From: Ruegeria sp. HKCCD7303
GTDB taxonomy: Bacteria > Pseudomonadota > Alphaproteobacteria > Rhodobacterales > Rhodobacteraceae
Direction: 5' to 3'
Assembly: GCF_013111185.1 (NCBI RefSeq)
Contig: NZ_WVRE01000005.1
Coordinates: 265,437-329,436, forward strand
DNA: 64,000 nt
Shown here in pieces: positions 17,923 through 26,435 of the stretch. The notes below the pieces were generated by a model, which made no database searches, was not told the DNA's origin, and saw only the letters and a list, made by a program, of their open reading frames with translations. The position numbers were made by a program, and so were the translations under genes. Within the stretch, counting starts at the first letter, position 1; the number at the start of each line of letters is the position of its first letter.

Positions 17923-19020
17923 ATGACCCGAACCATCAACTACGGGCTGATTGGATGCGGCATGATGGGGCAAGAGCACTTGCACAATATCGGCCTGTTG
18001 GAACGGACGCGCGTGGCGGCGATTTTTGAGCCGGATCCGGTGATGGCAAAGGCTGCCAAAGCCATCGCACCGGATGCCGCGATGGTGAGCTCGGTCAAAG
18101 AGCTTCTGGCAGTCGCGGAGTTGGATTGCCTTGTCATCGCAAGCCCCAATCACTTGCATGTAGACCAGATCTGCGAAGTGGCCGAAACGCGACCCCTGCC
18201 GTTGTTGGTGGAAAAGCCGTTGTTCACCGACCCACAGGATGCGGCCCGGTTAGAAGAGGTTGAGCGTAGCTATCCCTGCCCCATCTGGGTTGCGATGGAA
18301 TACCGATACATGCCCCCTATTGCTGCTTTGATCGACAAGGCGGAAGCAACAGGTGGCGTGAAGATGCTGTCTATCCGCGAGCATCGTTTCCCATTTCTGG
18401 AAAAGGTCGGCCACTGGAACCGGTTCAATCGCAATACCGGGGGCACATTTGTCGAAAAATGCTGCCATTTCTTCGACCTCATGCGCTTGATCCTGCAATC
18501 CGACCCGGTGCGTGTGACCGCAAGCGGCGGACAAGCCGTCAACCATCTGGACGAAAGCTACGAAGGCGAAACACCCGATATTCTGGACCACGGGTACGTC
18601 ATTGTCGATTTCGCCTCGGGCGCACGGGCCATGTTAGAGCTGTGCATGTTTGCAGAAGGCTCCCGGTATCAGGAAGAAATTTCGGCTGTTGGAGCCAAGG
18701 CCAAGGTCGAGGCGCTGGTTCCCGGCCCAGGGCGCTTCTGGCCGGATCATCTGGGGGAACCACCAGTGCCCAAAGTTATTGTAAGCCCCCGCAGCCCCAA
18801 GGGGCCCACGACAATAGATGTACCCGTAGACGCCAGAATATTGGCGGCCGGAGACCACAATGGGTCAACCTTTTATCAGCACGAAGGGTTTCTGGCCGTG
18901 CTGCGCGGTGAAAAGGCCAAACCGGACGTCAGCCTGAAGGACGGTCTTTGGGCCGTACGGATGGGGCATGCGGCACAAAAAGCGATAGAAAGCGGCGAAA
19001 CCGTACGAATAGGCAAATGA
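17923..19020 (+). CDS. Gfo/Idh/MocA-family NAD(P)-dependent oxidoreductase
   Basis: A 365-residue protein with an N-terminal Rossmann fold (YGLIGCGMMGQEHL) and the family signature LLVEKPLFTD, where the lysine is catalytic; a C-terminal alpha/beta domain follows (FNRNTGGTFVEKCCHFFDLMRL). Members oxidise or reduce sugars, inositols and amino sugars. AAGGAAA precedes the ATG at 17923 and the gene directly follows the GntR regulator. In the proposed Smo-like cluster it could act on the sugar part of the substrate or product; no such gene is required by the published Smo scheme, so this is a point of difference. Confidence 0.88.
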   Translation: MTRTINYGLIGCGMMGQEHLHNIGLLERTRVAAIFEPDPVMAKAAKAIAPDAAMVSSVKELLAVAELDCLVIASPNHLHVDQICEVAETRPLPLLVEKPLFTDPQDAARLEEVERSYPCPIWVAMEYRYMPPIAALIDKAEATGGVKMLSIREHRFPFLEKVGHWNRFNRNTGGTFVEKCCHFFDLMRLILQSDPVRVTASGGQAVNHLDESYEGETPDILDHGYVIVDFASGARAMLELCMFAEGSRYQEEISAVGAKAKVEALVPGPGRFWPDHLGEPPVPKVIVSPRSPKGPTTIDVPVDARILAAGDHNGSTFYQHEGFLAVLRGEKAKPDVSLKDGLWAVRMGHAAQKAIESGETVRIGK

Positions 19021-19032
19021 TCACAAAGACGC

Positions 19033-19072
19033 GCCGGGTTGGGTTTTAAGATCAGTTGGATCCCAACCCGGC
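19033..19072. terminator. Strong stem-loop between convergent genes
   Basis: GCCGGGTTGGG (19033-19043) pairs perfectly with CCCAACCCGGC (19062-19072) across an 18-base loop. It lies between the stop of the Gfo/Idh/MocA gene and the stop of the helicase gene. There is no T-run after it, so it may be a transcript-end hairpin rather than a classic terminator. Confidence 0.6.
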
Positions 19073-19140
19073 TTATCGCATCCATCATATGGCTCGGCTG
19101 ATGCACCTTTTGCAATGCCACCAGAAAGCAACAATGGGGT

Positions 19141-21156
19141 TCACTTTTTCCGTGACCCTTTGCGCATCGGCCGCGCATCCGGGCCTTTTCCTGCGCGCAC
19201 CTTAAAGCGTTTGGGTTTGTCGCCATCCTGCCGGCCCTTGGCGCGTTCTTTCCGAGAACCCATGGGTTTTGACGGATCAGCCGCGTTCTTGCGCCGCTTG
19301 GTCTCGATACCGTTGCTTTTGACGGTTGTTTTCTTCTCAGGATTGCCCTGGCTCTTGCCATGGTTCCGCTTCGGCTTGCCAGACTGTGGTTTGTCAACGT
19401 TATCCTGGCGCTTTGAGGGCTTTTTCGCGCTCTGTTCGGATTCAGCGGCGTTTGGATCCACAGCGGGCTTAGAGTCGCGACGCGATACGTCCTTTTTGCG
19501 ATCTGCACGCGGCGTCTTTGGTGCCGCAGGGGGACCTTTTGGTGAGGCGTCGAAATCCGGGACGCCGGGCAATTCGGTCAAACGCGCTCCCTGCTCAAGG
19601 TCAAGCTCTGGGCCAAGCTCGTTCTTCATCGCAGGCACGGCATCGGTCAGGATTTCAACGAATGTCTCCTGATATTGAACACGAATGGCCCCAATTGCAT
19701 CTTTGGAAATCCCCGCATTACGACACAGCATGGGCAGCAGCCATCGCGGCTCGGCGCGTTGTTTGCGGCCCAAAGACAGCGAAAACCAAGTGCTGGGCCC
19801 GAAATCCGAAGCGTCCCGTTTTTTGCGGGCACCCGGTTCGGGCACATCACCCAAAATCTCGGGCGCGGAATTGCGCTCGCGGTAGAGCCGCAGAAACGCC
19901 GCAGCAATTTTCTCGGCAGAGCGTTCTTGCAAAAGGCGTTGGGCAAAGGCCTGTTCTTCGGCGCTTGGAGATTGACCCCATCCCGGATCGGACATCAGCC
20001 TTTCTTCATCGCGCGCAAGCACCGCCTCGGCGGAGGGTGGCGTACCCCATTCGGCCTCCAGTTTGGCGGATTTCAATAGGCGCTGTGCCTTTGACCTTTG
20101 ACGCCCCGGCACAATCAGTACGGATGTACCCTTTCGTCCGGCACGGCCCGTCCGCCCGGACCGGTGCAACAAAGATTCCGCATTGGATGGCAGATCTGCG
20201 TGGATCACAAGCTCAAGCCGGGGAAGGTCAATGCCACGCGCAGCCACATCTGTTGCGATACAAACACGCGCGCGGCCATCACGAAGCGCCTGCAAGGCAT
20301 GGGTGCGTTCCGTTTGGCTCAGTTCACCCGAAAGCGAAACCACGGAAAACCCTCTGTTGGAAAACTTCGCTGTCAGGCGGGCCACCATAGACCGGGTATT
20401 GGCAAAGATGATCGCCGTTTGCGCATCATGAAAACGCAAAAGGTTGATGATTGCCTTTTCGATATCAGACGGGGCCACAGACAGCGCAAGATAGGAAATG
20501 TCCGCGTGCTGGGCGTCTTTGTTGCCGACCTCAATGCGGCGAGCGTTATCTTTTTGATAGGTCTGGGCAAGCTTGGCGATACCGCGCGGCACCGTTGCCG
20601 AGAATAGCAATGTGCGACGGTTTTCAGGCGTGTGGTCCAGAATGAACTCCAGATCTTCCGAGAACCCCATGTCCAGCATTTCGTCCGCTTCATCCAGGAC
20701 GACAGCCCTGAGATCGCTCAGATCGATCACACCCCGAGAGACATGGTCCCTAAGTCGACCGGGCGTGGCGACAATGACATGCGCGCCGCGCTCGATCGCT
20801 CTGCGTTCAGCACGCGCATCCATGCCACCAACGGCGGATGCGGTAACGATCCCGGCCTCAGAAAACAGCCAGTCAAATTCCCGTTGCACCTGCATGGCCA
20901 ATTCACGTGTGGGCGCAATGACCAAAGCCAAAGGGGACGCGGGGCGATCAAATCGGCCATCGCCGTCCAACAAATCTGGCGCAATCGCCAAGCCAAAACC
21001 CACCGTTTTTCCCGATCCGGTTTGCGCTGACACCAACAGATCAAGCTGGCCCAGTTCAGGCTGTGTCACCGCGACTTGAACGGGTGTTAGTTCGCTGTAA
21101 CCCTTTTGGGTCAACGCCTGCGAAAGCGTCTTGGGCAGGTCGAAGGGGTTGTGCAT
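19141..21156 (-). CDS. DEAD-box ATP-dependent RNA helicase with DbpA-like RNA-binding domain
   Basis: A 671-residue helicase. All core motifs are visible: Q motif (LTPVQ), AQTGSGKT, PTRELAMQ, TPGR, DEAD, SAT, ATDVAARGID and HRSGRTGRAG. After the core, a region near residues 460-540 (PMLCRNAGISKDAIGAIRV) resembles the DbpA RNA-recognition domain, followed by a long lysine/arginine-rich tail of about 130 residues that is probably disordered and binds RNA. DbpA-like helicases assist large-subunit rRNA assembly or mRNA unwinding. It is a housekeeping-type gene sitting among catabolic genes. Confidence 0.92.
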   Translation of the reverse strand: MHNPFDLPKTLSQALTQKGYSELTPVQVAVTQPELGQLDLLVSAQTGSGKTVGFGLAIAPDLLDGDGRFDRPASPLALVIAPTRELAMQVQREFDWLFSEAGIVTASAVGGMDARAERRAIERGAHVIVATPGRLRDHVSRGVIDLSDLRAVVLDEADEMLDMGFSEDLEFILDHTPENRRTLLFSATVPRGIAKLAQTYQKDNARRIEVGNKDAQHADISYLALSVAPSDIEKAIINLLRFHDAQTAIIFANTRSMVARLTAKFSNRGFSVVSLSGELSQTERTHALQALRDGRARVCIATDVAARGIDLPRLELVIHADLPSNAESLLHRSGRTGRAGRKGTSVLIVPGRQRSKAQRLLKSAKLEAEWGTPPSAEAVLARDEERLMSDPGWGQSPSAEEQAFAQRLLQERSAEKIAAAFLRLYRERNSAPEILGDVPEPGARKKRDASDFGPSTWFSLSLGRKQRAEPRWLLPMLCRNAGISKDAIGAIRVQYQETFVEILTDAVPAMKNELGPELDLEQGARLTELPGVPDFDASPKGPPAAPKTPRADRKKDVSRRDSKPAVDPNAAESEQSAKKPSKRQDNVDKPQSGKPKRNHGKSQGNPEKKTTVKSNGIETKRRKNAADPSKPMGSRKERAKGRQDGDKPKRFKVRAGKGPDARPMRKGSRKK

Positions 21157-21324
21157 AGATCACCTTGCAGAAGAAAGATCACGCCCTTAACGGTGATGAC
21201 AGACATTGTACAGCCCGCTCGACCCAACAAGTACGATCGGCGGCAAATCGTCCCTTTGCCGTCTCCAAGGATGTTGTCAAAGCGACCGGAATTCGAGAGG
21301 TCAACTCAAACGGCCGCTTTGATC

Positions 21325-22632
21325 TCAATTCACGAAATGCAGCTGGTCGAACTCTCTGCGCCAGTCGGAAACCTCTGCTAGAACAGTTTCACCACTCAGG
21401 CCGCGCATGATCAGATCGGCCAAACGCTCAGCGTCGTCGGACCTCATACCCCACCGCACCAACTCTGGGGTGCCGATCCTCAGGCCGTTCATGTCCGCCT
21501 CTACGGGTTCGACCGGCAAGCCGATGCCACATGCGAGGAACCCGCTTGCCCGCAGCTTTTTGGATGCTGTTTGACCTCCGCCGAAAGCCTTCGCAAGAAC
21601 CGCGAATTGGTGGGAATTTGTAAAACCATCCCGGCAAGTGAAGATCGGAACACCCTGCTCGTGCAACGCTTGGGACAACGCTTGTGACATGGCGATCATC
21701 TCGCGCGCATAGGCCGAACCAAATTCCTTCCAATCCAACATCGTGACGGCGAGAGCAGCAGTCTTGGCTGCATCGAAATTGGCAGTCATGCCGGGAAAGG
21801 CTATCGCGTCCAGCGCTTTCGCAATTTCGGCTTCATTTGAAACGATCAGACCCCCAGCCGGACCACCAAGGCTCTTATAGGTGCTCATAGTCATGAAATG
21901 CGCACCTTCTTTCAACGGGTTGGACCACGCGCGTCCGGCAATGATGCCACACTGATGGGCGGCGTCGAACATAACCCATGCTCCTACTTCGTCCGCAATG
22001 GCGCGGACCTCGGCCACAGGATGTTCAAACAGATTAAGGCTGCCGCCAATCGTGATCAGCTTGGGCCTCTCAGACTTCGCCAGTTCGCGCAACCCATCCA
22101 GATCGACGGTGTAGCCATTAGCGTTCACAGGTGCTTCGATTGTTCGCAGACCAAAAAGTCCGGCGCAACCAGCTACATGATGGGTAACGTGCCCGCCAAT
22201 TGAGGCGGGAGGAGCGATTATTGTGTCGCCTGGTTTGCAAGTCGCCATAAACCCATAGAGGTTGGCAATGGCGCCTGAAGGCACGCGAACTTCGGCAAAC
22301 TGGGCATCAAAAACCTCGGCGCACAGTTCTGCGGCGATAACTTCGATCTCTTCGATTGCTTCCAGCCCCATTTCATATTTGTCGCCGGGGTAACCCAAGG
22401 AAGGTCGCGACCCAATGCCTGAAGACAAAAGCAGTTCGGCTTTGGGGTTCATCACATTGGTTGCCGGGTTTAGGTTGAAGCACTCTTTCTCGTGGATGCG
22501 ACGGTTTTCCTCTGCCAAATGCTCAATCCGGGCCAATAGATCACCCGACGGTGTCGCAGCGGCCTTTGTTGCGATGTCCTGAACCAAGGTTTCGCTTACG
22601 GCGGGCACCCAATCTCTTTGCGCAAGTGTCAT
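21325..22632 (-). CDS. SHMT-like PLP enzyme (divergent serine hydroxymethyltransferase family member)
   Basis: A 435-residue fold-type I PLP enzyme related to GlyA but clearly different from housekeeping SHMT: PRLGYPG-like SRPSLGYPGDKYEMG replaces the usual YAEGYPGKRYYGG, and the PLP lysine lies in MSTYKSLGGPAGG instead of TTTTHKTLRGPRGG. FDAAHQCGIIAG carries the cofactor-contacting aspartate and histidine. Members act as SHMT, alpha-methylserine hydroxymethyltransferase or threonine-type aldolases. The frame extends to 22863, but the ATG at 22632 is chosen because the longer form would overlap the divergent LysR gene. It could partly cover for the deleted glyA at 3151-3519; that is speculation. 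Confidence 0.78.
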   Translation of the reverse strand: MTLAQRDWVPAVSETLVQDIATKAAATPSGDLLARIEHLAEENRRIHEKECFNLNPATNVMNPKAELLLSSGIGSRPSLGYPGDKYEMGLEAIEEIEVIAAELCAEVFDAQFAEVRVPSGAIANLYGFMATCKPGDTIIAPPASIGGHVTHHVAGCAGLFGLRTIEAPVNANGYTVDLDGLRELAKSERPKLITIGGSLNLFEHPVAEVRAIADEVGAWVMFDAAHQCGIIAGRAWSNPLKEGAHFMTMSTYKSLGGPAGGLIVSNEAEIAKALDAIAFPGMTANFDAAKTAALAVTMLDWKEFGSAYAREMIAMSQALSQALHEQGVPIFTCRDGFTNSHQFAVLAKAFGGGQTASKKLRASGFLACGIGLPVEPVEADMNGLRIGTPELVRWGMRSDDAERLADLIMRGLSGETVLAEVSDWRREFDQLHFVN

Positions 22633-22728
22633 CTGACGATCTCCTGTTTTTCTCAATGTGACGACTGCCGCGTGACATCGCAAAGCAGAATTGATATTTC
22701 TTGGCGTAGAAAAACTAAGGCTTCTGAA

Positions 22729-23607
22729 ATGAGCGTTGTTCCTAATCGCCCGAAAGGACCACCTCTGAACGCCATGCGCGCCTTTGAGGCTGCTGCGCGC
22801 CACGTAAGCTTTGCCGCGGCAGCCGAAGAGTTGAGCGTCTCGCCGGGCGCGATATCTCAACACATAAAAACACTGGAAGGTTGGGCAGGGTCCCCGCTGT
22901 TTCGCCGCAATGCCCAGGGCGTTGAGCTCACCCCTGAAGGGCAGTCACTTGTCGCGGATTTCACCTCGGCCTTTGACCAAGTGGCCGATGCGGCCCGAGC
23001 GTTGCGCAACTTAAAGCCCAAGGCCGATTTTCACATCGCAGCCCTGCCCAGTGTTGCCCAACTTTGGCTGCCCAAGCGTCTGCGTCAGATCAGAGCTCAA
23101 CTGCCAGACATCACTTTTTCTGTAACAGCCATGGAAACTCCGCCCACTCTTGGGCGTGAGCTGTTCGATTTGTCGATCTTCTTCGCCGTGACGGATGGAT
23201 CGCCAAGGCAGATCGCTGTTTGCAAGGACATTATCGCTCCGGTTTGCGCGCCTACGCTTCTGGATCGCGCCCGAGGCGGAAACGGATTTGAAGACATTCC
23301 ACTACTGCATGATCAGGCTTGGAAAGACGATTGGTCCACTTGGTCCCAAAATACTGGGTATAAACTGCGCGATGATCAAAGTGGACCTCAGTTTTCGCTC
23401 TACAGCCTTGCCGTCGAAGAGGCCAAGGCCGGCGCAGGCATGTTGATCGGACACATGTGTCTGATCGAAGAAGCTTTAGCTTCTGGTGCTTTGACGCCCG
23501 TGCATAGTCAATCCTGCCATACAGGTCGCTCTCTTGTGATCGAAATGCCAGAACAATCGAGACGCAGACCTGAAACGGACCAAGTTGTTCAATTGCTGTC
23601 AGACTGA
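22729..23607 (+). CDS. LysR-family transcriptional regulator (GcvA-like)
   Basis: A 292-residue LysR regulator: the N-terminal helix-turn-helix (LNAMRAFEAAARHVSFAAAA, then VSPGAISQHIKTLE) opens with the GcvA-type pattern, and the effector domain follows from about residue 95. It is divergent from the SHMT-like gene with about 96 bases between, so it likely activates that gene. GcvA-type regulators often respond to glycine or related amino acids. The ATG at 22729 gives the canonical N-terminus; the frame is open further upstream into the SHMT-like gene. Confidence 0.85.
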   Translation: MSVVPNRPKGPPLNAMRAFEAAARHVSFAAAAEELSVSPGAISQHIKTLEGWAGSPLFRRNAQGVELTPEGQSLVADFTSAFDQVADAARALRNLKPKADFHIAALPSVAQLWLPKRLRQIRAQLPDITFSVTAMETPPTLGRELFDLSIFFAVTDGSPRQIAVCKDIIAPVCAPTLLDRARGGNGFEDIPLLHDQAWKDDWSTWSQNTGYKLRDDQSGPQFSLYSLAVEEAKAGAGMLIGHMCLIEEALASGALTPVHSQSCHTGRSLVIEMPEQSRRRPETDQVVQLLSD

Positions 23608-23864
23608 ACAATCATCCACGCCAAAGATTGAACTGTCTCTGCTTCCGCTAATTGGGTTGGATTTCACCTTTTCTGAGCGATAAACTGCGGTTGGGGCTTG
23701 CCGCGATGGGCGGCTTTGGGCGCTGACAGTTTTGGAACTCGATCTACCTGCCGACGCTGATATTGACTTCAGAACCTGTCTGCTAAGTGTGCAGTCAGCC
23801 ACTTTCGTATGATCGAAGTTTGTTAGAAGACAAGCTTCCAACTCTTCCTACTTCGAGAAAGTAA

Positions 23865-24158
23865 TGGCTGTGCTACTGTCGCGAAGCTTATACCGTTCTG
23901 AGCCCGCTCAGCCAATTGCAGCTGGGTCGTCGTGGTATCGACATGCACCACCTCTTTGTCGAACGGCCCCATCGCGGCATGGGCGTCGGGCGGCGGCTGA
24001 TCGAAGGCGCAATATACAAGGCGCGCGCGCTGTCCTGCTCCTACATGATGGTCGGCACCCACCCCGACAATTCAAAAGCCCAAGCCGCCTACCTGGCTTG
24101 CGGATTCGAGCGGCGGGATGCGGTGCATCCCCGGTTTCACTTTCCTCTCGATGCCTAG
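23865..24158 (+). pseudogene. 5'-truncated GNAT acetyltransferase remnant
   Basis: The frame encodes about 97 residues of the C-terminal half of a GNAT N-acetyltransferase: IDMHHLFVERPHRGMGVGRRLI is the acetyl-CoA-binding motif A, followed by GTHPDNSKAQAAYLACGFE, the usual motif B. The N-terminal half is missing: upstream the frame closes at a stop at 23862 with no start codon better than TTG. The stretch 23608-23864 before it shows no coding signal. It is most likely a broken gene left by rearrangement. Confidence 0.65.
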
Positions 24159-24184
24159 TGGGTTTCAGAACCGACCAGCAAGCC

Positions 24185-25231
24185 TTACAACCGCTCAACC
24201 ATGTCGATCGGTCCAGCCTCAGCCTCAATCGCGCGGTTCAAAGCTTTCCGGAACAGTTTGGCCCCCGCGTCCAGCCCCAGATCAATATGGGGCGTCTTGG
24301 CGTATTTCATGCCCAGATGAACCTTTTCCAACACTTCTTTGTCCTCAAGAAACGCCATCCGCGCGCCATCATTCATGAATTTGGACACCTCGGCATTGTC
24401 GGGATCGGAATTGCGGTGCTGGAACCAAAAATACCGGGTTCGATCCTCATCAATCGGGGTCATGAAGTTGTAAGATATGTTGATGAATGTCTCAGCAACC
24501 GGTTGCTTATCATAGCCTCCGGTCCCGACGGGCGTGTAGATGGATTTGTTCAGCCCGATCGCAGGCATACACATCTCATAGTGCTGCAGTCGGTCACAAT
24601 CACCGTCAAAGGCCACCAGTTTCGCGTAATAAGGCGACGGCGGCTTGTTCTCGATCCAGCGCGAAACGATTACGCCTCGATCTGTTCTATTCACATCCAA
24701 CCGCTCTTCATCCGTGCCTGCACCTGCAAAGGACGACACATGAACCCAGGCTACATGGCTGGGGTCCAACAGGTTGTCGCAGACCCACAGGTAGTGACAG
24801 TCAATATCCATCACCCCGCCATCGGTTTTGCCCCAGCTTGGGTCATCGAAGTTATCAATCGGGAAAATCTTGTCAGGATCGGCCAGATCCGGGTCGCCCA
24901 TCCAGATCCACAGAAAGCGATAGCGATCCACCACCGGGTAGGATTTTACAACCGCTCGACGCGGGGTCATACCGCGCTGGGTCGGGCTATCGGTGCATTT
25001 ACCCGAGCAGTCGAATTTCAGACCATGATAGCCGCATTCCACAACATCGCCAATCAGGTTGCCATTAGACAGCGGCAGCTTGCGATGCGGGCAGGCATCC
25101 TCAAGCGCGACGGGGGTGCCGTCCTGCTGGCGGTAGAACACAATGTTTTCGCCTAGAAAGGTCTCGGCCTTCAGTTCGCGCCCGATATCCTTGCTCCAAG
25201 CGGCGACATACCAGCAGTTTTTCAGAAACAT
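24185..25231 (-). CDS. Rieske non-haem iron oxygenase, vanillate O-demethylase type
   Basis: A 348-residue oxygenase component. The Rieske [2Fe-2S] ligands are seen as CPHRKLPL and CGYHG, and the catalytic iron ligands in DNLLDPSHVAWVH. The opening FLKNCWYVAAWS is typical of VanA-like monooxygenases, which demethylate or hydroxylate aromatic and other ring compounds. No ferredoxin/reductase gene is next to it, so electrons must come from a partner encoded elsewhere. ATG at 25231 chosen for the canonical N-terminus. It lies directly beside the replication initiator gene; substrate unknown. Confidence 0.87.
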   Translation of the reverse strand: MFLKNCWYVAAWSKDIGRELKAETFLGENIVFYRQQDGTPVALEDACPHRKLPLSNGNLIGDVVECGYHGLKFDCSGKCTDSPTQRGMTPRRAVVKSYPVVDRYRFLWIWMGDPDLADPDKIFPIDNFDDPSWGKTDGGVMDIDCHYLWVCDNLLDPSHVAWVHVSSFAGAGTDEERLDVNRTDRGVIVSRWIENKPPSPYYAKLVAFDGDCDRLQHYEMCMPAIGLNKSIYTPVGTGGYDKQPVAETFINISYNFMTPIDEDRTRYFWFQHRNSDPDNAEVSKFMNDGARMAFLEDKEVLEKVHLGMKYAKTPHIDLGLDAGAKLFRKALNRAIEAEAGPIDMVERL

Positions 25232-25284
25232 GGACGAGCTCTCCTGTTGGTCAGATGGCTTGCGCCAGTATGGGCGGATGCCCC

Positions 25285-25968
25285 TCACTCCGCCGACTCC
25301 ACCCGCACAACTCTAATGCTGGGATCGACCCGGCTATAGGCTGCGAGCAAACGTTGGTTCCACTTTTGAGAAATGTAATCAGCCATGAACCGCGAAGGAG
25401 CAACGAGGGTCACAGTCCCCCCTGCCCGCTCAGCTTCGGATAAATGTTGAAACCAGCTTGCCCACAGTTCTGGATCTCGTTCATGAAGATTCGACTGGAC
25501 CTGTGACCAGACATCGCTCTCGCCATCTTCGGTGGGCGCGGGTTTCATCGTGAACGGCACAATATTTGTTTCCGGCTCCGGTTTATGCATCATACGCGCA
25601 TGGAAGTCCGAACCTATGATCGGCCACACCTCTTGCGTGTCGATCATGATCTGTTTGAGGTCAATCTCGTATACGGCGACTCTGCCACGCGCCGCAGGCC
25701 TTTTGACGGATACCCACCCTAATGCGCGAAATTTGGACATTTCGCGCTTTACTGTCCTTTCGTTCACTGCCCAAAGGCGCGAAATTTCTTCGCGTCCAAT
25801 CGACAATTCATTGCTGCGCCAGTTATATCTGATCGTAATCAAGGCGATTATACGCAGAACACTACGCTGTCGGTGTTTATCTCCTGACAAGGCGTGAACG
25901 GTCAGCGCAGAGAGTATATCGTATTTTAAGGCCGCCGCATTACGCCCGACCGGTTTAGCCAGTTGCAT
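25285..25968 (-). CDS. DnaA-like plasmid replication initiator
   Basis: About 227 residues. The N-terminal two-thirds contain a winged-helix-like region (IGREEISRLWAVNERTVKR, then FRALGWVSVKR). The C-terminal part (VWSQVQSNLHERDPELWASW, then VTLVAPSRFMADYIS) resembles domain I of DnaA. This combination is the mark of the DnaA-like replication initiators described for Rhodobacterales plasmids, which occur beside parA and parB. It is divergent from parA with repeats between, as expected for an origin. The start is ATG at 25968 or GTG at 25980. It defines the window as part of an extrachromosomal replicon, although an integrated plasmid cannot be excluded. Confidence 0.78.
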   Translation of the reverse strand: MQLAKPVGRNAAALKYDILSALTVHALSGDKHRQRSVLRIIALITIRYNWRSNELSIGREEISRLWAVNERTVKREMSKFRALGWVSVKRPAARGRVAVYEIDLKQIMIDTQEVWPIIGSDFHARMMHKPEPETNIVPFTMKPAPTEDGESDVWSQVQSNLHERDPELWASWFQHLSEAERAGGTVTLVAPSRFMADYISQKWNQRLLAAYSRVDPSIRVVRVESAE

Positions 25969-26140
25969 ACCCGTTCTCACCGCTTCTTCTGCCTCAGACG
26001 GGTTTATCCCGCCATGTTCGCGCTGTTATCCAACGCTTTTCGCCATCTTGGCCTAATTAGCGTCCAAACCTTCGATTCTGTCAAGAAGAGTCTGAAATCG
26101 AGGCAACCTTTAGGTCGGTCATCCTTCAAAAAAGAAAAGA

Positions 26141-26246
26141 ATTTGGTGAATTATTGGTGAGGGGGGACATGCTGCATGTCCCCTTAAAGAGTTCTAATGT
26201 CCCCCTATATATAGGATTTGACAGTTCCCTGTCCCCCTAAATAACG
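26141..26246. repeat. Iteron / operator repeats and parA promoter region (putative origin)
   Basis: Several repeats cluster between the initiator gene and parA. TTGGTGA occurs twice 11 bases apart (26143-26149, 26154-26160). A perfect palindrome of ten-base arms with one central base, GGGGACATGC-T-GCATGTCCCC, spans 26163-26183. TGTCCCC recurs at 26199-26205 and 26231-26237, giving three like-oriented copies. TTGACA at 26218-26223 with AT-rich ATAACG 17 bases on could be a parA promoter; the third TGTCCCC copy sits between these boxes, which suggests autorepression. The repeats are seen directly; origin and operator roles are inferred. Confidence 0.6.
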
Positions 26247-26322
26247 AGGTTCTTGGTACATGACTCGCTGAGCGGCGCGGCCGAAGCTCCCGAATCGCTT
26301 TTGCGCTTAGACGCCTTGTTTT

Positions 26323-26338
26323 CTTACCCGTGGGTAAG
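26323..26338. promoter_or_regulatory. parS: parS-like centromere palindrome 1
   Basis: CTTACCC-GT-GGGTAAG, a 16-base palindrome with seven-base arms, lies about 100 bases upstream of the parA start. The same sequence recurs twice more within the partition operon. Its number, form and location fit the ParB-binding site. Confidence 0.75.
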
Positions 26339-26435
26339 GTTGCAGTTTCATGATATTTTCTTTTGCGTAAAGTGCAAATCGGTCGTAAATAGGAAACGAA
26401 CAGAAATTTACGTTCCAAATATAGAGATCAGAGGC

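Noticed and set aside
23864..25156. A 430-residue forward frame
   Set aside because: It runs antisense across the Rieske oxygenase and out of frame through the GNAT remnant; it has no recognisable domain.
26023..26031. TTATCCAAC as a DnaA box
   Set aside because: It differs from TTATCCACA at the last positions, and a single imperfect copy is not good evidence.
26163..26239. CRISPR-like array suggested by repeated TGTCCCC
   Set aside because: Repeats are only 7-10 bases, unevenly spaced, and lack spacers of constant length; they fit plasmid operator repeats.
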